The position numbers and the translations under genes are program-made. The notes below the pieces were generated by a model. The model made no database searches. It was not told where the DNA came from and worked only from the letters and a program-made list of their open reading frames with translations. Shown piece after piece: positions 1 through 6,777 of a stretch of 37,743 nucleotides of DNA. The stretch spans positions 1-37,743 of the forward strand of contig WYBR01000064.1 in assembly GCA_011525805.1 (NCBI GenBank), given 5' to 3'. This stretch comes from Vicinamibacteraceae bacterium. Its GTDB lineage: Bacteria; Planctomycetota; Phycisphaerae; Phycisphaerales; UBA5793. Positions within the stretch are counted from its first letter, which is position 1. Every line of letters begins with the position of its first letter.

Positions 1-321
1 AGCCCCACGCGTAAGCACGGGTGTTGGACGCCTGGGCCGCAACGGGTTACGGCGATCGCGGGCGTGTGAGCGCGCGTGCGCCTTTGCCAAAGCGAGCGGC
101 GAGCAACCACGATCGGCGAAGGCCACTCCCTCACGGTCGGGGCTCGGATCATCGCCTTGCGATGATTGGAACCGAGCCCCACGCGTAAGCACGGGTGTTG
201 GACGTCTGGGCCGCAACGGGTTACGGCGATCGCGGGCGTGTGAGCGCCCGTGCGCCCTTGCCAAAGCGAGCGGCGAGCAACCACGATCGGCGAAGGCCAC
301 TTTCTCACGGTCGGGGCTCGG
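1..321. repeat. Two-copy 147-bp direct repeat, period 174 bp
   Basis: Positions 1-147 and 175-321 are near-identical, with five mismatches in 147 bases by direct alignment and no gaps. The 27-bp spacer (148-174) holds a small stem (ATCATCG/CGATGAT). The flanks GGGGCTCGG (139-147) and CCGAGCCCC (172-180) are also complementary, so the join can fold into a longer imperfect hairpin. Reading frames exist through the repeat, but they are low-complexity, Arg-rich and have no family look, so I regard it as non-coding. The first copy begins at the window edge, so the array may extend left. Confidence 0.9.
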
Positions 322-353
322 TTTCTACGTGTTCTTCGTGCCTCCGTGGTGAA
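322..353. repeat. Dispersed repeat of the TTCACCACGGAGGCACGAAG type
   Basis: Read on the minus strand, this stretch has the form TTCACCACGGAGGCACGAAG followed by AACACGTAG, a short wordy repeat built from CACGAAG/CACGGAG units. An imperfect relative lies inside the acetyltransferase gene at about 2085-2115. It abuts the second copy of the 147-bp repeat. I recall this repeat style from planctomycete genomes, but that is memory, not a search. Confidence 0.55.
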
Positions 354-461
354 GTCCCGGCGGCGTGGGTTGGGTGGCGCTGGCGGGCGGGTTGCTTCTC
401 TCCGGCGGTCGTTGGGTTCCTGCGGCGGGCGGGCGGCTTCGCTTCGCGGGCCGCTCCCCTC

Positions 462-555
462 ACTCACCGGGGCGTTCGCCCGCCTCAGCGGGGGGTCCGC
501 TTGCCTCAGCGGGTCGTTCGCTTGCCTCAGCGGGCGAGCCGCCTGGCTCAGCGGA
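462..555. repeat. 21-bp tandem repeat, about five units
   Basis: The core CCTCAGCGGG recurs at 483, 504 and 525. Degenerate units start near 462 (ACTCACCGGG) and 546 (GCTCAGCGGA), giving a steady 21-bp period. As 21 is a multiple of three, every frame through it yields a seven-residue peptide repeat, which produces artificial-looking open frames. The last unit merges into the palindrome at 547-567. There are no unique spacers, so it is not a CRISPR array. Confidence 0.8.
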
Positions 556-567
556 TGATCCGCTGAG
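547..567. terminator. Perfect 9-bp stem-loop, terminator-like
   Basis: CTCAGCGGA at 547-555 pairs perfectly with TCCGCTGAG at 559-567 around a three-base loop TGA, followed by TCTCTTT. The shape resembles an intrinsic terminator for plus-strand transcription entering from the left, but the T tract is broken. It may equally be the end unit of the 21-bp tandem repeat. Confidence 0.4.
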
Positions 568-728
568 TCTCTTTACCGGACTGGCCCGCACAGACGGAAC
601 CGGGAATCCTCCGATCTCACGATTTCTCCGATTCGCGCTGGACGCCGCTTCGGGTGGGGCCGATCACTCGCCCTGTCGCACGGGGAAGCGTTCCCCGTCA
701 ATTCTTCCCGCAATCGGAGAAGCGAATC
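568..728. other. Leader region upstream of the first gene
   Basis: No gene is seen here. The only assigned signal is a GGAGA Shine-Dalgarno at 716-720, eight bases before the ATG at 729. An in-frame upstream start at 654 exists but would add 25 residues with no family character. A promoter is expected here, but I cannot pick out convincing -35/-10 boxes. Confidence 0.4.
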
Positions 729-1397
729 ATGCCGAGTTATGATTACATTCCCGGGCCGGACAATGACTTCCGGACCTGGGCCGAGGCGTTCCGCGACGGG
801 ATCGACGCGGACCCCGCGAAGTATTTCCTCACCGCAGCCGACGCCGCGACCATTACATCCGTCGTCGATGACTTCGTCACCAAACTCGCCATCGCCAGCA
901 ATGAATCCACGCGCACGAGCGTGACCGTGGCGGACAAGGACGATGCGCGGGGCACGTGCGAGGAACTGCTGCGGCAGTACGCCATCGACATCAAGAACAA
1001 CGAGGGCATCTCCGACGGCGACAAGATCGCCATCGGCGTGCGGCCCATCAACCCCAACCGCGAACCCATCGACCCGCCGGGCACCAGCCCGCTTCTCAAC
1101 ATTCTCGGCGCCACGCCGGGAAACCAGACCCTGCGCTATTCGGACTCGCTCACGCCCGATTCGCGGAGCAAGCCCTTCGGCGTCATCGGCCTGGAGCTCT
1201 ATCGCGGCATCACGGATGAGGGCGAGGCCGCCTTGTCGGCGTGCCAGTTCGTCGGCCTTCAGACCCGCAACCCCATCGACTCCGAGTTTGACGAAACGGA
1301 CGATGGGAAGTTGGCCACGTACTACGGAAGGTGGGTGAACGGCAAGGGCGAGGTCGGGCCGTGGAGCCTGCCCGTGAGCATGCGCATCGCGGCGTAA
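729..1397 (+). CDS. Hypothetical protein with C-terminal FnIII/Ig-like region
   Basis: This 222-residue protein is not assigned a function. The first two thirds look alpha-helical and hydrophilic, with an ADKDDAR segment near residue 70 followed by an amphipathic helix. The last third reads as a beta-sandwich ending in RWVNGKGEVGPWS, a pattern common at the end of fibronectin type III or Ig-like domains. No signal peptide or membrane segment is seen. The ATG at 729 was chosen because GGAGA lies eight bases upstream; the longer frame from 654 has no ribosome site. From memory, similar helical-plus-FnIII small proteins occur as uncharacterised proteins in several phyla. Two further small genes follow on the same strand. 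A structural or surface role, possibly element-borne, is only a guess. Confidence 0.8.
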   Translation: MPSYDYIPGPDNDFRTWAEAFRDGIDADPAKYFLTAADAATITSVVDDFVTKLAIASNESTRTSVTVADKDDARGTCEELLRQYAIDIKNNEGISDGDKIAIGVRPINPNREPIDPPGTSPLLNILGATPGNQTLRYSDSLTPDSRSKPFGVIGLELYRGITDEGEAALSACQFVGLQTRNPIDSEFDETDDGKLATYYGRWVNGKGEVGPWSLPVSMRIAA

Positions 1398-1450
1398 CGC
1401 GGGCGCGGATCGAAGTGAGATCGTGAACTCTTGCAGAACGGAGTCATTCC

Positions 1451-1774
1451 ATGTTGCAGACAACGGAACGAAGGAATCGCGACCGCGTGAAGATCACCAA
1501 GCGGCCGCCGATCCGCATCAACAGCGCCTCGGCGGCGCTGACGGTGCTGACGGTGACGTTTGATCAGCCGGTGGGCCTCAAGGGCGTGCCGGCGTACACG
1601 ACGGACGTGGCCGGGGCGGCGCCGGTGAGCGCTGTGCAGACCTCGCCGACGACGATCGAGATCACGTTTGACGTGTCGATCGCGCTGGCGACGGTCGTGA
1701 ACATTCCCTACCAGGAACCCGCGGTGCGCAACGCCAAGGGCGGGTACGTGTCGGACAGCACGTTCACTCTGTGA
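1451..1774 (+). CDS. Small Ig-like hypothetical protein
   Basis: This 107-residue protein has a basic N-terminus and then alternating Val/Thr-rich strands, including LTVLTVTFDQPVGLKG and TTIEITFDVSI, and ends in SDSTFTL. The strand pattern resembles SbsA-type or other bacterial Ig-like domains, in which a strand of the form V-T-F-D-x-P-V opens the fold. No signal peptide or catalytic motif is visible. The start is supported by GGAG at about 1440, seven bases upstream. It follows the FnIII-like gene by 53 bp and is followed by a strong stem-loop, so the two probably share a transcript. Function unknown. Confidence 0.75.
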   Translation: MLQTTERRNRDRVKITKRPPIRINSASAALTVLTVTFDQPVGLKGVPAYTTDVAGAAPVSAVQTSPTTIEITFDVSIALATVVNIPYQEPAVRNAKGGYVSDSTFTL

Positions 1775-1784
1775 TCCATGGACC

Positions 1785-1828
1785 GGGGCCGGCGCGGCGG
1801 ACCTTCTCTGCCGGGCCGCGCCGGCCCC
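1785..1828. terminator. Perfect 14-bp inverted repeat, terminator-like
   Basis: The arm GGGGCCGGCGCGGC at 1785-1798 pairs perfectly with GCCGCGCCGGCCCC at 1815-1828 around a 16-base loop. It sits 10 bp after the stop of the small Ig-like gene and ahead of the acetyltransferase gene. There is no T run after it, so it may be a terminator for a high-GC host, an attenuating hairpin or an mRNA-stabilising structure. Confidence 0.6.
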
Positions 1829-1862
1829 CTCCTGATTACGAACGCTTCAGACAGGAAAAGCG

Positions 1863-3083
1863 ATGATGAACCGAGAGACGGGCATGATGAATGATCGAGT
1901 TGTCGCGGGCCTGGCCGTGCGGCCGTCGCCGCGGTGCGCGGTGTCCATCCGCGCGGCCGCGGGGAACGATCTGCCCTTCATTGATGCACTCCAGAAAATG
2001 CACTCGCACATGGTGGGCTTCATGCCGCGCGGGCAGATCGAGAAGTATGTTGCAGGCGGGCACGTGCTGCTGGCGGAGGAAAGCCCTCACCACGAAGAGC
2101 ATAACGAGCACGAAGCGGGCACAAAAGACGGCTCTGGTTCCGGTCCATCCCGATCGTCGCTCGGCCGGAACTCGGTGTGCTCCCGGTCTTCGGCGGTGAA
2201 GGCCCCGATCGGGTACATCATGTTCCGCGATCAGTACATGAAGCGCGATGATGTGGGGATCATCTACCAGTTGAACGTGCTGCCGCTGCGGCAGCGCCAC
2301 CTCGTGGGGGCGATGCTCGTCAAGGCGGCCTTCGAGCGTGCGGCCTACGGCTGCCGCCTGTTCTGCTGCTGGTGCGCTCAGGACATCCAGGCGAACTGGT
2401 TCTGGGAGTCGATCGGGTTCATTCCGCTGGCGTTTCGCACGGGCAGTGCCGCCAAGCAGCGGATTCACATCTTCTGGGAGAGGCGGGTGCGCGAGGGGGA
2501 CGATTCGACGCCGTACTGGTTTCCATCGCAGACGGCCGGGGGCGCGGTGGGCGAGGATCGAATCGTCCTGCCGATCCCGCCCGATACGCACTGGCGGGAC
2601 GCCAAGCCGGTGCTGCTGCCTGATCTGCCGGCCCCGGAGCCGGAGCAGCCGTTGACCCTGCCGGGCGGACAGCCCGTGCGGCCGCGCGCCGAGCAGTCGA
2701 AACTGAACGCGCGGGAGCGGGCCGCCATGATCCGGGCGCAATCCAGACACCTCGGCGGCGCGCCGATCGGGAAGAAGGCGGTGCTGCGCGGCGGCCGGAT
2801 CGCGTACGTCACGCGCGAGGATTACTTGGAGGATCCGGATTCGCCGGACCTGTGGGCGCAGCCGCGGGCGAAGAAGCCGACGGCCAGGCGGCCGAGCAAG
2901 CGGCACGATCCCAAGTACCTCGCCGCCGCGCGCGAGTTGCGCGACCGGTACCTGGAGCAGGTGAACACGGGTCGGCTGCTGCCGGAGTCAAGCGGGAAGT
3001 ACGACGTAGGGAGGGCGCTGGAGGCGGGGAGGGCGGAGGGCGTTCAGCCCGAGCCGGTCAAGGGGTTGCTGGACGCGGCGTGA
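1863..3083 (+). CDS. GNAT-family N-acetyltransferase with a 40-residue insert
   Basis: This 406-residue protein has a GNAT fold in residues about 25-210. An N-terminal helix pair (NDLPFIDALQKMHSH) leads to the strands VLLAEE and APIGYIMFRD. Then come the acceptor strand IIYQLNVLPLRQRHLVGAML, matching the usual V-x-P-x-x-R-x-x-G-x-G/A acetyl-CoA loop, and the late helix/strand QANWFWESIGFIPL. Residues 74-113 are a polar linker splitting the strands AEE and APIG (see the separate entry). The C-terminal half is Pro/Arg-rich and basic, with short helices (about 330-406), and has no family assignment. ATG at 1863 follows AGGA at 1853-1856. The substrate is unknown. The gene converges on the antiporter gene with 11 bp between them. 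Confidence 0.85.
   Translation: MMNRETGMMNDRVVAGLAVRPSPRCAVSIRAAAGNDLPFIDALQKMHSHMVGFMPRGQIEKYVAGGHVLLAEESPHHEEHNEHEAGTKDGSGSGPSRSSLGRNSVCSRSSAVKAPIGYIMFRDQYMKRDDVGIIYQLNVLPLRQRHLVGAMLVKAAFERAAYGCRLFCCWCAQDIQANWFWESIGFIPLAFRTGSAAKQRIHIFWERRVREGDDSTPYWFPSQTAGGAVGEDRIVLPIPPDTHWRDAKPVLLPDLPAPEPEQPLTLPGGQPVRPRAEQSKLNARERAAMIRAQSRHLGGAPIGKKAVLRGGRIAYVTREDYLEDPDSPDLWAQPRAKKPTARRPSKRHDPKYLAAARELRDRYLEQVNTGRLLPESSGKYDVGRALEAGRAEGVQPEPVKGLLDAA
2082..2201 (+). repeat. In-frame 120-bp insert in the acetyltransferase gene
   Basis: Exactly 40 codons separate two strands that are normally adjacent in GNAT proteins (GCG GAG GAA then GCC CCG ATC GGG). The left part reads CTCACCACGAAGAGC and then GAGCACGAAG, resembling the dispersed repeat at 322-353. 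The encoded peptide is His/Glu-rich, then Gly/Ser-rich, unlike the flanking domain. I infer an insertion of intergenic-type repeat DNA that kept the frame. Confidence 0.6.
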
Positions 3084-3094
3084 GAGAGCGGGGT

Positions 3095-4474
3095 TCAGCC
3101 GCGGGTTTCGCCGGCCTTGATGAACCCGAACCGCAGCAGGATCGGGCCGAAACTCTCGAAGAGCGCAATCGACGCGAGAAGCAGGCTGGTGAGGTAGGGG
3201 CCCCACACGAACTCGGAATAGAGCGTGGAGACCGACGTGGCGAGCGCGATGGACACGCCGGCCTGCGGGATCAGCGCCGTCCACAGCCAGTGGCGCGCCG
3301 GACTCGGCACGTCGGTGATCCGGCAGGCCAGCGTCGTCCCGCTCCAGATCGAAGCGACGCGCACCACGACGATGGCCAGCGCCACCGGCCAGAGCAGGAG
3401 CACGGCGTTCAGGTCGATCTTCGCGCCGGCGATGGCGAAGAAGACGCAGTACACCGGCAGCGACAGGTTCTCGATCGAGTGAAAGAGGCTCTCGCTCTTG
3501 CCCGGCCAGATGTTGGAGAGCATGAATCCGGCGGTGAGGGCGACGAGGAGCGGCTCGAGATGGAGCGACTCGCTGACGAGGACGATGCCCAGCGTCGTTC
3601 CGAGGACGAAGAGGGGGGTGTTGCGGCCCAGGCGGTCGATGAACGTGCTGACGACGGCGCCGAGGGCGGCCCCGACGCCGATGGAGCCGAGCAGGTGCCA
3701 GGCGAGTTCGGCGAAGAGCGAGGCGTTGAGCGCCGTGCCCCCTTCGGCGCGGAGCATGCCGTATCCGACGCCGCTGGCGACCGTGAAGAGCACCACGACG
3801 AGCAGGTCCTTGCACACCGTGACCGCGAGGGCCGTTTCGGCCATCGGTCCGCGGGCCCGCGTTTCCCCGAGCATGGCGACGAGGACGGCCGGCGAATTCG
3901 TCATTGAGATCACCGCGACGACCACGCTGACGACGAGCAGGTGACGCGAAGAGAGATCCGCGAGAAAGTCGACATGCCTCCCGCCGAGATAGAGCAGGCT
4001 GAGCACCGAAACGAAGACGAACGCCATCTCGACGAGCGTGATGGTCAACACGCGTCCGAGGCCGCGCCGCAGAAGGTCGATCTTGATCTCACCGCCCGCG
4101 GTCATGCCGATGAGCGCGATGGCGAGCGAACTGAAGATGCGCAGGTGGTCGATCTGCGCCATGGAAAGCAGGGGAGGCGTGTTCTCTGAAATCACGGAGA
4201 TGAGCGAAGGGCCGATGAGGATGCCGAAGGCGAGGTAGCCGGTAATGCGCGGCAGGTGAAGAAGTTTGAAGACCCGGCCGCTCAGCCACGCGCCCAGGAG
4301 CAGCATGGCCAGCGCCGTGGCCGTGGCGACGTGGTCGTAAGGCGGGGCCTTGAACGTCCGGCCGATCGCGTCCAGGTACTCCATCTCGCCGTGAGACGCC
4401 GTCAGCAGGCGCAGCGCCGCCACCGCGACAAGGAGCAGCACCCAGACGGCCAGCAGGCGCGGAATGGCTTTCAT
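3095..4474 (-). CDS. Cation/proton antiporter (CPA-type), second of a pair
   Basis: This 459-residue integral membrane protein has roughly 12-13 hydrophobic segments, consistent with a monovalent cation/H+ exchanger of the Na_H_Exchanger domain family. Visible hallmarks are an early ITGYLAFGILIGPSL helix (Gly/Pro-rich entry helix), IALIGMTAGGEIK, a SMTNSPAVLVAMLGE stretch where related antiporters have a T/S-N/D-x-P unwound segment, and KDLLVVVLFTVASG following it. No cytoplasmic regulatory domain such as TrkA-N is fused. The ATG overlaps the previous gene's stop as ATGA, so translation is probably coupled. With the neighbouring antiporter it may form a paired or heteromeric exchanger. Na+ versus K+ cannot be told from sequence. 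Confidence 0.85.
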   Translation of the reverse strand: MKAIPRLLAVWVLLLVAVAALRLLTASHGEMEYLDAIGRTFKAPPYDHVATATALAMLLLGAWLSGRVFKLLHLPRITGYLAFGILIGPSLISVISENTPPLLSMAQIDHLRIFSSLAIALIGMTAGGEIKIDLLRRGLGRVLTITLVEMAFVFVSVLSLLYLGGRHVDFLADLSSRHLLVVSVVVAVISMTNSPAVLVAMLGETRARGPMAETALAVTVCKDLLVVVLFTVASGVGYGMLRAEGGTALNASLFAELAWHLLGSIGVGAALGAVVSTFIDRLGRNTPLFVLGTTLGIVLVSESLHLEPLLVALTAGFMLSNIWPGKSESLFHSIENLSLPVYCVFFAIAGAKIDLNAVLLLWPVALAIVVVRVASIWSGTTLACRITDVPSPARHWLWTALIPQAGVSIALATSVSTLYSEFVWGPYLTSLLLASIALFESFGPILLRFGFIKAGETRG

Positions 4475-5820
4475 GCCCCCGCCTCCTGCGCCCCTTGGGC
4501 GCTCGCCTGGGCGGCGGTCGCGTCGCCCTTGCGCCGCGCCAGAATGAAGGGCAGCAACTCGCTCACGGCGCCGACCACGATCACGATCGTCAACAGCCGC
4601 TGGTTGAGAATGGAACTTTCGTGCAGCACGAGCGAGACGGCCAGCGCCAGCGCGACGAGCGACTGCCGCAGTGGCGCGCGAAAGAGCGGGCTGCGGCCGG
4701 GAAGTGCATGGTCGAACCGGTTCAGGCTCAGGCGCATCAGCGGCGTCTTGACCGCGACGCGCAGGGCCACCAGCCCGGCCACCAGCGCCGCGCCCCACAC
4801 GCCGATCCGCGGATCGAGAAGCACACCGGCAAGCAGGGCGAAGAGGATCGCCACCGGCTGCTCGGCGCGGAGGATGAAGCGCTCGAACTCGCGGAGTTTC
4901 GGTCCGCCGAGGTTGGTGATGACGATTCCGCAGAGCATGGCCGCAAAGAGCGGCGAGACCGCCAGTTCCGACGCGATGCCGCTGATGATCGCGATCATCG
5001 CGATGTGGATGACAAGCAGTTCGCGACGTTCGCGACCGGCCTGCTGCAGCAGGTAGCGGCCGATGAAACCCACGCCCGTGGCCAGCAGAGCCGCCGCGAG
5101 CAGGCGCAGCGCCCCCGTCGGGATCGACACAACGACGTCCCCGCTTGCATCGCGCGAGGGGAGGATCATGAGCAGCCCGTGAAGGCAGACGGCGAGGATC
5201 GCGGCCAGCCCGGCGCCGGCCTGCACGAGCACCTCGAGGTGCCGACCCGCCGCGGTCCGCTGTTCGCCGAGGGATCGAGTCTCGGCCGCCCATCCGATGC
5301 AGGCGGTGATGAGCAGTCCCACTGGCGCGACCCACCAGGCGGCGCGGTCCGCGGTCAGCATCTGCCCAAGCGCCAGCGCGGAGACGAGCCCGCCCAGCGC
5401 AATCATGGCCAGCGCGTCCATCGCGACCCACCGCCGCACGGCGGTCGGAACGGCCGTCAGCAGCGACCGGCGGGCCTGGAGGCCGATGATCGCGCCGATC
5501 CAGCCGAGGCCCACCATGAGCGCCGGCCGCACCTCGAGGAGCATCTCGTCGGTGACGACGTTGGCTCCCCACGGCCCGAGGAGGAAGCCGATGAGCACGG
5601 CGATCCAGCCGCCGCTCATGTAACGGGCCAGGAGCAGATTGCGCTGGAAGCGGTAAAGGGACTTGCTCGTCGCGAGAATCGCCAGTCCCGAGAGCAGCAC
5701 CATCGCCGCGAATATCCGCAGCGCGCTCGCGCCGGCGCCCGCCCCCGTCGAGCCTTCAGCCGCGAGAATCAGCAGCGGCGCAAGGCCGTCGGTGGCGTGC
5801 AGGGGAATCGGAGCGTTCAT
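4471..5820 (-). CDS. Cation/proton antiporter-like membrane protein, first of a pair
   Basis: This 449-residue protein has about 12 hydrophobic segments. After a short N-terminus come a transmembrane helix, a loop with SLYRFQRNLLLARYMSGG, and GWIAVLIGFLLGPWG, the equivalent of the first exchanger helix. The second half includes ELAVSPLFAAMLCGIVITNL and EQPVAILFALLAGVLLDPRI, typical of the C-terminal half of CPA transporters. It is more divergent than its downstream partner, and I do not see a clear N-D or D-D ion-binding motif in the equivalent helix, so it may be a non-transporting or altered-specificity subunit. It lies 29 bp after the PII-like gene and overlaps the next antiporter by 4 bp. 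Confidence 0.75.
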   Translation of the reverse strand: MNAPIPLHATDGLAPLLILAAEGSTGAGAGASALRIFAAMVLLSGLAILATSKSLYRFQRNLLLARYMSGGWIAVLIGFLLGPWGANVVTDEMLLEVRPALMVGLGWIGAIIGLQARRSLLTAVPTAVRRWVAMDALAMIALGGLVSALALGQMLTADRAAWWVAPVGLLITACIGWAAETRSLGEQRTAAGRHLEVLVQAGAGLAAILAVCLHGLLMILPSRDASGDVVVSIPTGALRLLAAALLATGVGFIGRYLLQQAGRERRELLVIHIAMIAIISGIASELAVSPLFAAMLCGIVITNLGGPKLREFERFILRAEQPVAILFALLAGVLLDPRIGVWGAALVAGLVALRVAVKTPLMRLSLNRFDHALPGRSPLFRAPLRQSLVALALAVSLVLHESSILNQRLLTIVIVVGAVSELLPFILARRKGDATAAQASAQGAQEAGA

Positions 5821-5849
5821 CTCTTACTCACGGTTCGCGTGCTCGCGGG

Positions 5850-6191
5850 TCAGGCGCGGATCGGTCCCCAGAACTCGGCGACGGGAATCGCAATGCCGAT
5901 CGGCTGCTGATCCGGCTCCATGTCGTCCACGTACGTCTGAAGGCGTTCGATCTCCGAGGTGGAGGTGAGGGAGATCACGACCCGGCTGCCGGTGTGCTGG
6001 GGCAGAAGCGCCGCCAGGCCGGCGAACATCGGCATGTCCTGACGAAGGATCGCGCCCAGCCCCTTCGACTCGATCACCGTCGCGCCGGTGATGCCCACGT
6101 CGAGCATCCCGGTGACAAGTTCGTCCAGTGCCGCCTCGCTTCGCGCGATCAGGATGAGCAGCCTCGTGTTCGAGCGCGCCTCTTCATCCAT
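5850..6191 (-). CDS. PII-like signalling protein (degenerate)
   Basis: This 113-residue protein matches PII length (about 112). It has the beta-alpha-beta opening (RLLILIARSEAALDELVTGM), the conserved turn DVGITGATVIESKG, and a second beta-alpha-beta (SRVVISLTSTSEIERLQTYV). It lacks the PII T-loop tyrosine region and the TGxxGDGKI B-loop, so ATP/2-oxoglutarate sensing as in GlnB/GlnK is unlikely. It is better placed among the PII-like proteins that often sit beside transporters. It is translated between the IIA-like gene (8-bp overlap) and the antiporter pair, so the likely job is allosteric control of the antiporters. The ligand is unknown. Confidence 0.75.
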   Translation of the reverse strand: MDEEARSNTRLLILIARSEAALDELVTGMLDVGITGATVIESKGLGAILRQDMPMFAGLAALLPQHTGSRVVISLTSTSEIERLQTYVDDMEPDQQPIGIAIPVAEFWGPIRA

Positions 6192-6648
6192 GAGATCGAT
6201 CCTCCGCGAGCAGCGTCTCGTAGAGGTCGGCGGCGCTCGCCGCGCCTCGCAGGCGCGTCCGGGCCGTCTCCGATCGCACGATGCGCGCCAGCCGGGCGAG
6301 CAGGCGGACGTGGTCCCACGGATCGCTCGTCGGGCCGAACATGCAGAAGACGAGGTCCGACCTGGGATGATGCGCCACGCCGAAATCGACGCCAGGCTTG
6401 AGCAGCGCCGCCGCCACGTGCGTCTTGTCGATCTCCGCCGCCAGCGCGTGCGGAAACGCCACCCCCTCGGGCGTCGAGGTCGGCATCTGCTTCTCGCGCG
6501 CCATCAGCCGCTGCACCAGCGCTTCGCCCTTGAGCGCGGGGATCATCGCGTCCACGGAGGCGGCCAGCCGCTTGAAGAGTTCATCCCGCGACTCGATGCC
6601 TTCAAGGATGAACGTGAGGTCCGGCCGGATGTAGGGTTGCAGAGCCAT
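6184..6648 (-). CDS. PTS IIA-like (EIIA fructose/Ntr type) protein
   Basis: This 154-residue protein is the length of a single EIIA type-2 domain. Residues 45-69 carry the family signature (LMAREKQMPTSTPEGVAFPH), putting the phosphorylatable His at about residue 67. LVFCMFGPTSDPWDHVRLLA matches the later conserved strand-helix before the C-terminus. No EIIB or EIIC partner is present. It heads an operon with a PII-like protein and two antiporters, so a regulatory phosphoprotein (PtsN-like) controlling ion transport is more likely than sugar uptake. ATG at 6648 follows a GGCGGGA stretch. The stop overlaps the next start by 8 bp. PtsN regulating K+ homeostasis in proteobacteria is an established parallel; direct action here is inference. 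Confidence 0.85.
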   Translation of the reverse strand: MALQPYIRPDLTFILEGIESRDELFKRLAASVDAMIPALKGEALVQRLMAREKQMPTSTPEGVAFPHALAAEIDKTHVAAALLKPGVDFGVAHHPRSDLVFCMFGPTSDPWDHVRLLARLARIVRSETARTRLRGAASAADLYETLLAEDRSHG

Positions 6649-6777
6649 GATCCCGCCAGCATAGGGGCGATCGACCTGATTGGACAGTGCCGGCCTCGGG
6701 CGGCGTAGAGTCTCGGGTTCTAATCGGCGCACGCTCGCCACGATCCGCTGCCCGAATCTCGTTCGGAGGTGCCGCCC
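6649..6777. promoter_or_regulatory. Divergent intergenic region (IIA operon / PDZ protein)
   Basis: This 129-bp gap separates two divergently read genes, so it should hold promoters for both. On the plus strand TTGGAC (6680-6685) and TAGAGT (6706-6711) are the only box-like words I see, but their 20-bp spacing is too long to trust. A CGGAGG ribosome site at 6764-6769 fixes the start of the plus-strand gene at 6778. Confidence 0.35.

Noticed and set aside
462-567. Possible CRISPR array
   Set aside because: The period is 21 bp with no unique spacers, and no cas gene is present.
195-742. Several open frames of about 100-125 residues through the repeat region
   Set aside because: They translate repeats into Arg/Ala/Ser-rich low-complexity peptides, overlap one another in different frames and have no ribosome sites.
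2852-3907. Long plus-strand open frame of 351 codons
   Set aside because: It overlaps the acetyltransferase and the antiporter on the other strand; composition is Glu/Arg/Gly-rich, as expected for an antisense shadow in high-GC DNA.
4495-5910. Plus-strand open frame of 471 codons
   Set aside because: It is antisense to the membrane protein gene, which has clear transmembrane helices; the reading is His/Arg/Asp-rich without domains.
6680-6711. Candidate sigma-70 promoter TTGGAC / TAGAGT
   Set aside because: The spacing is 20 bp and neither box is close to consensus.
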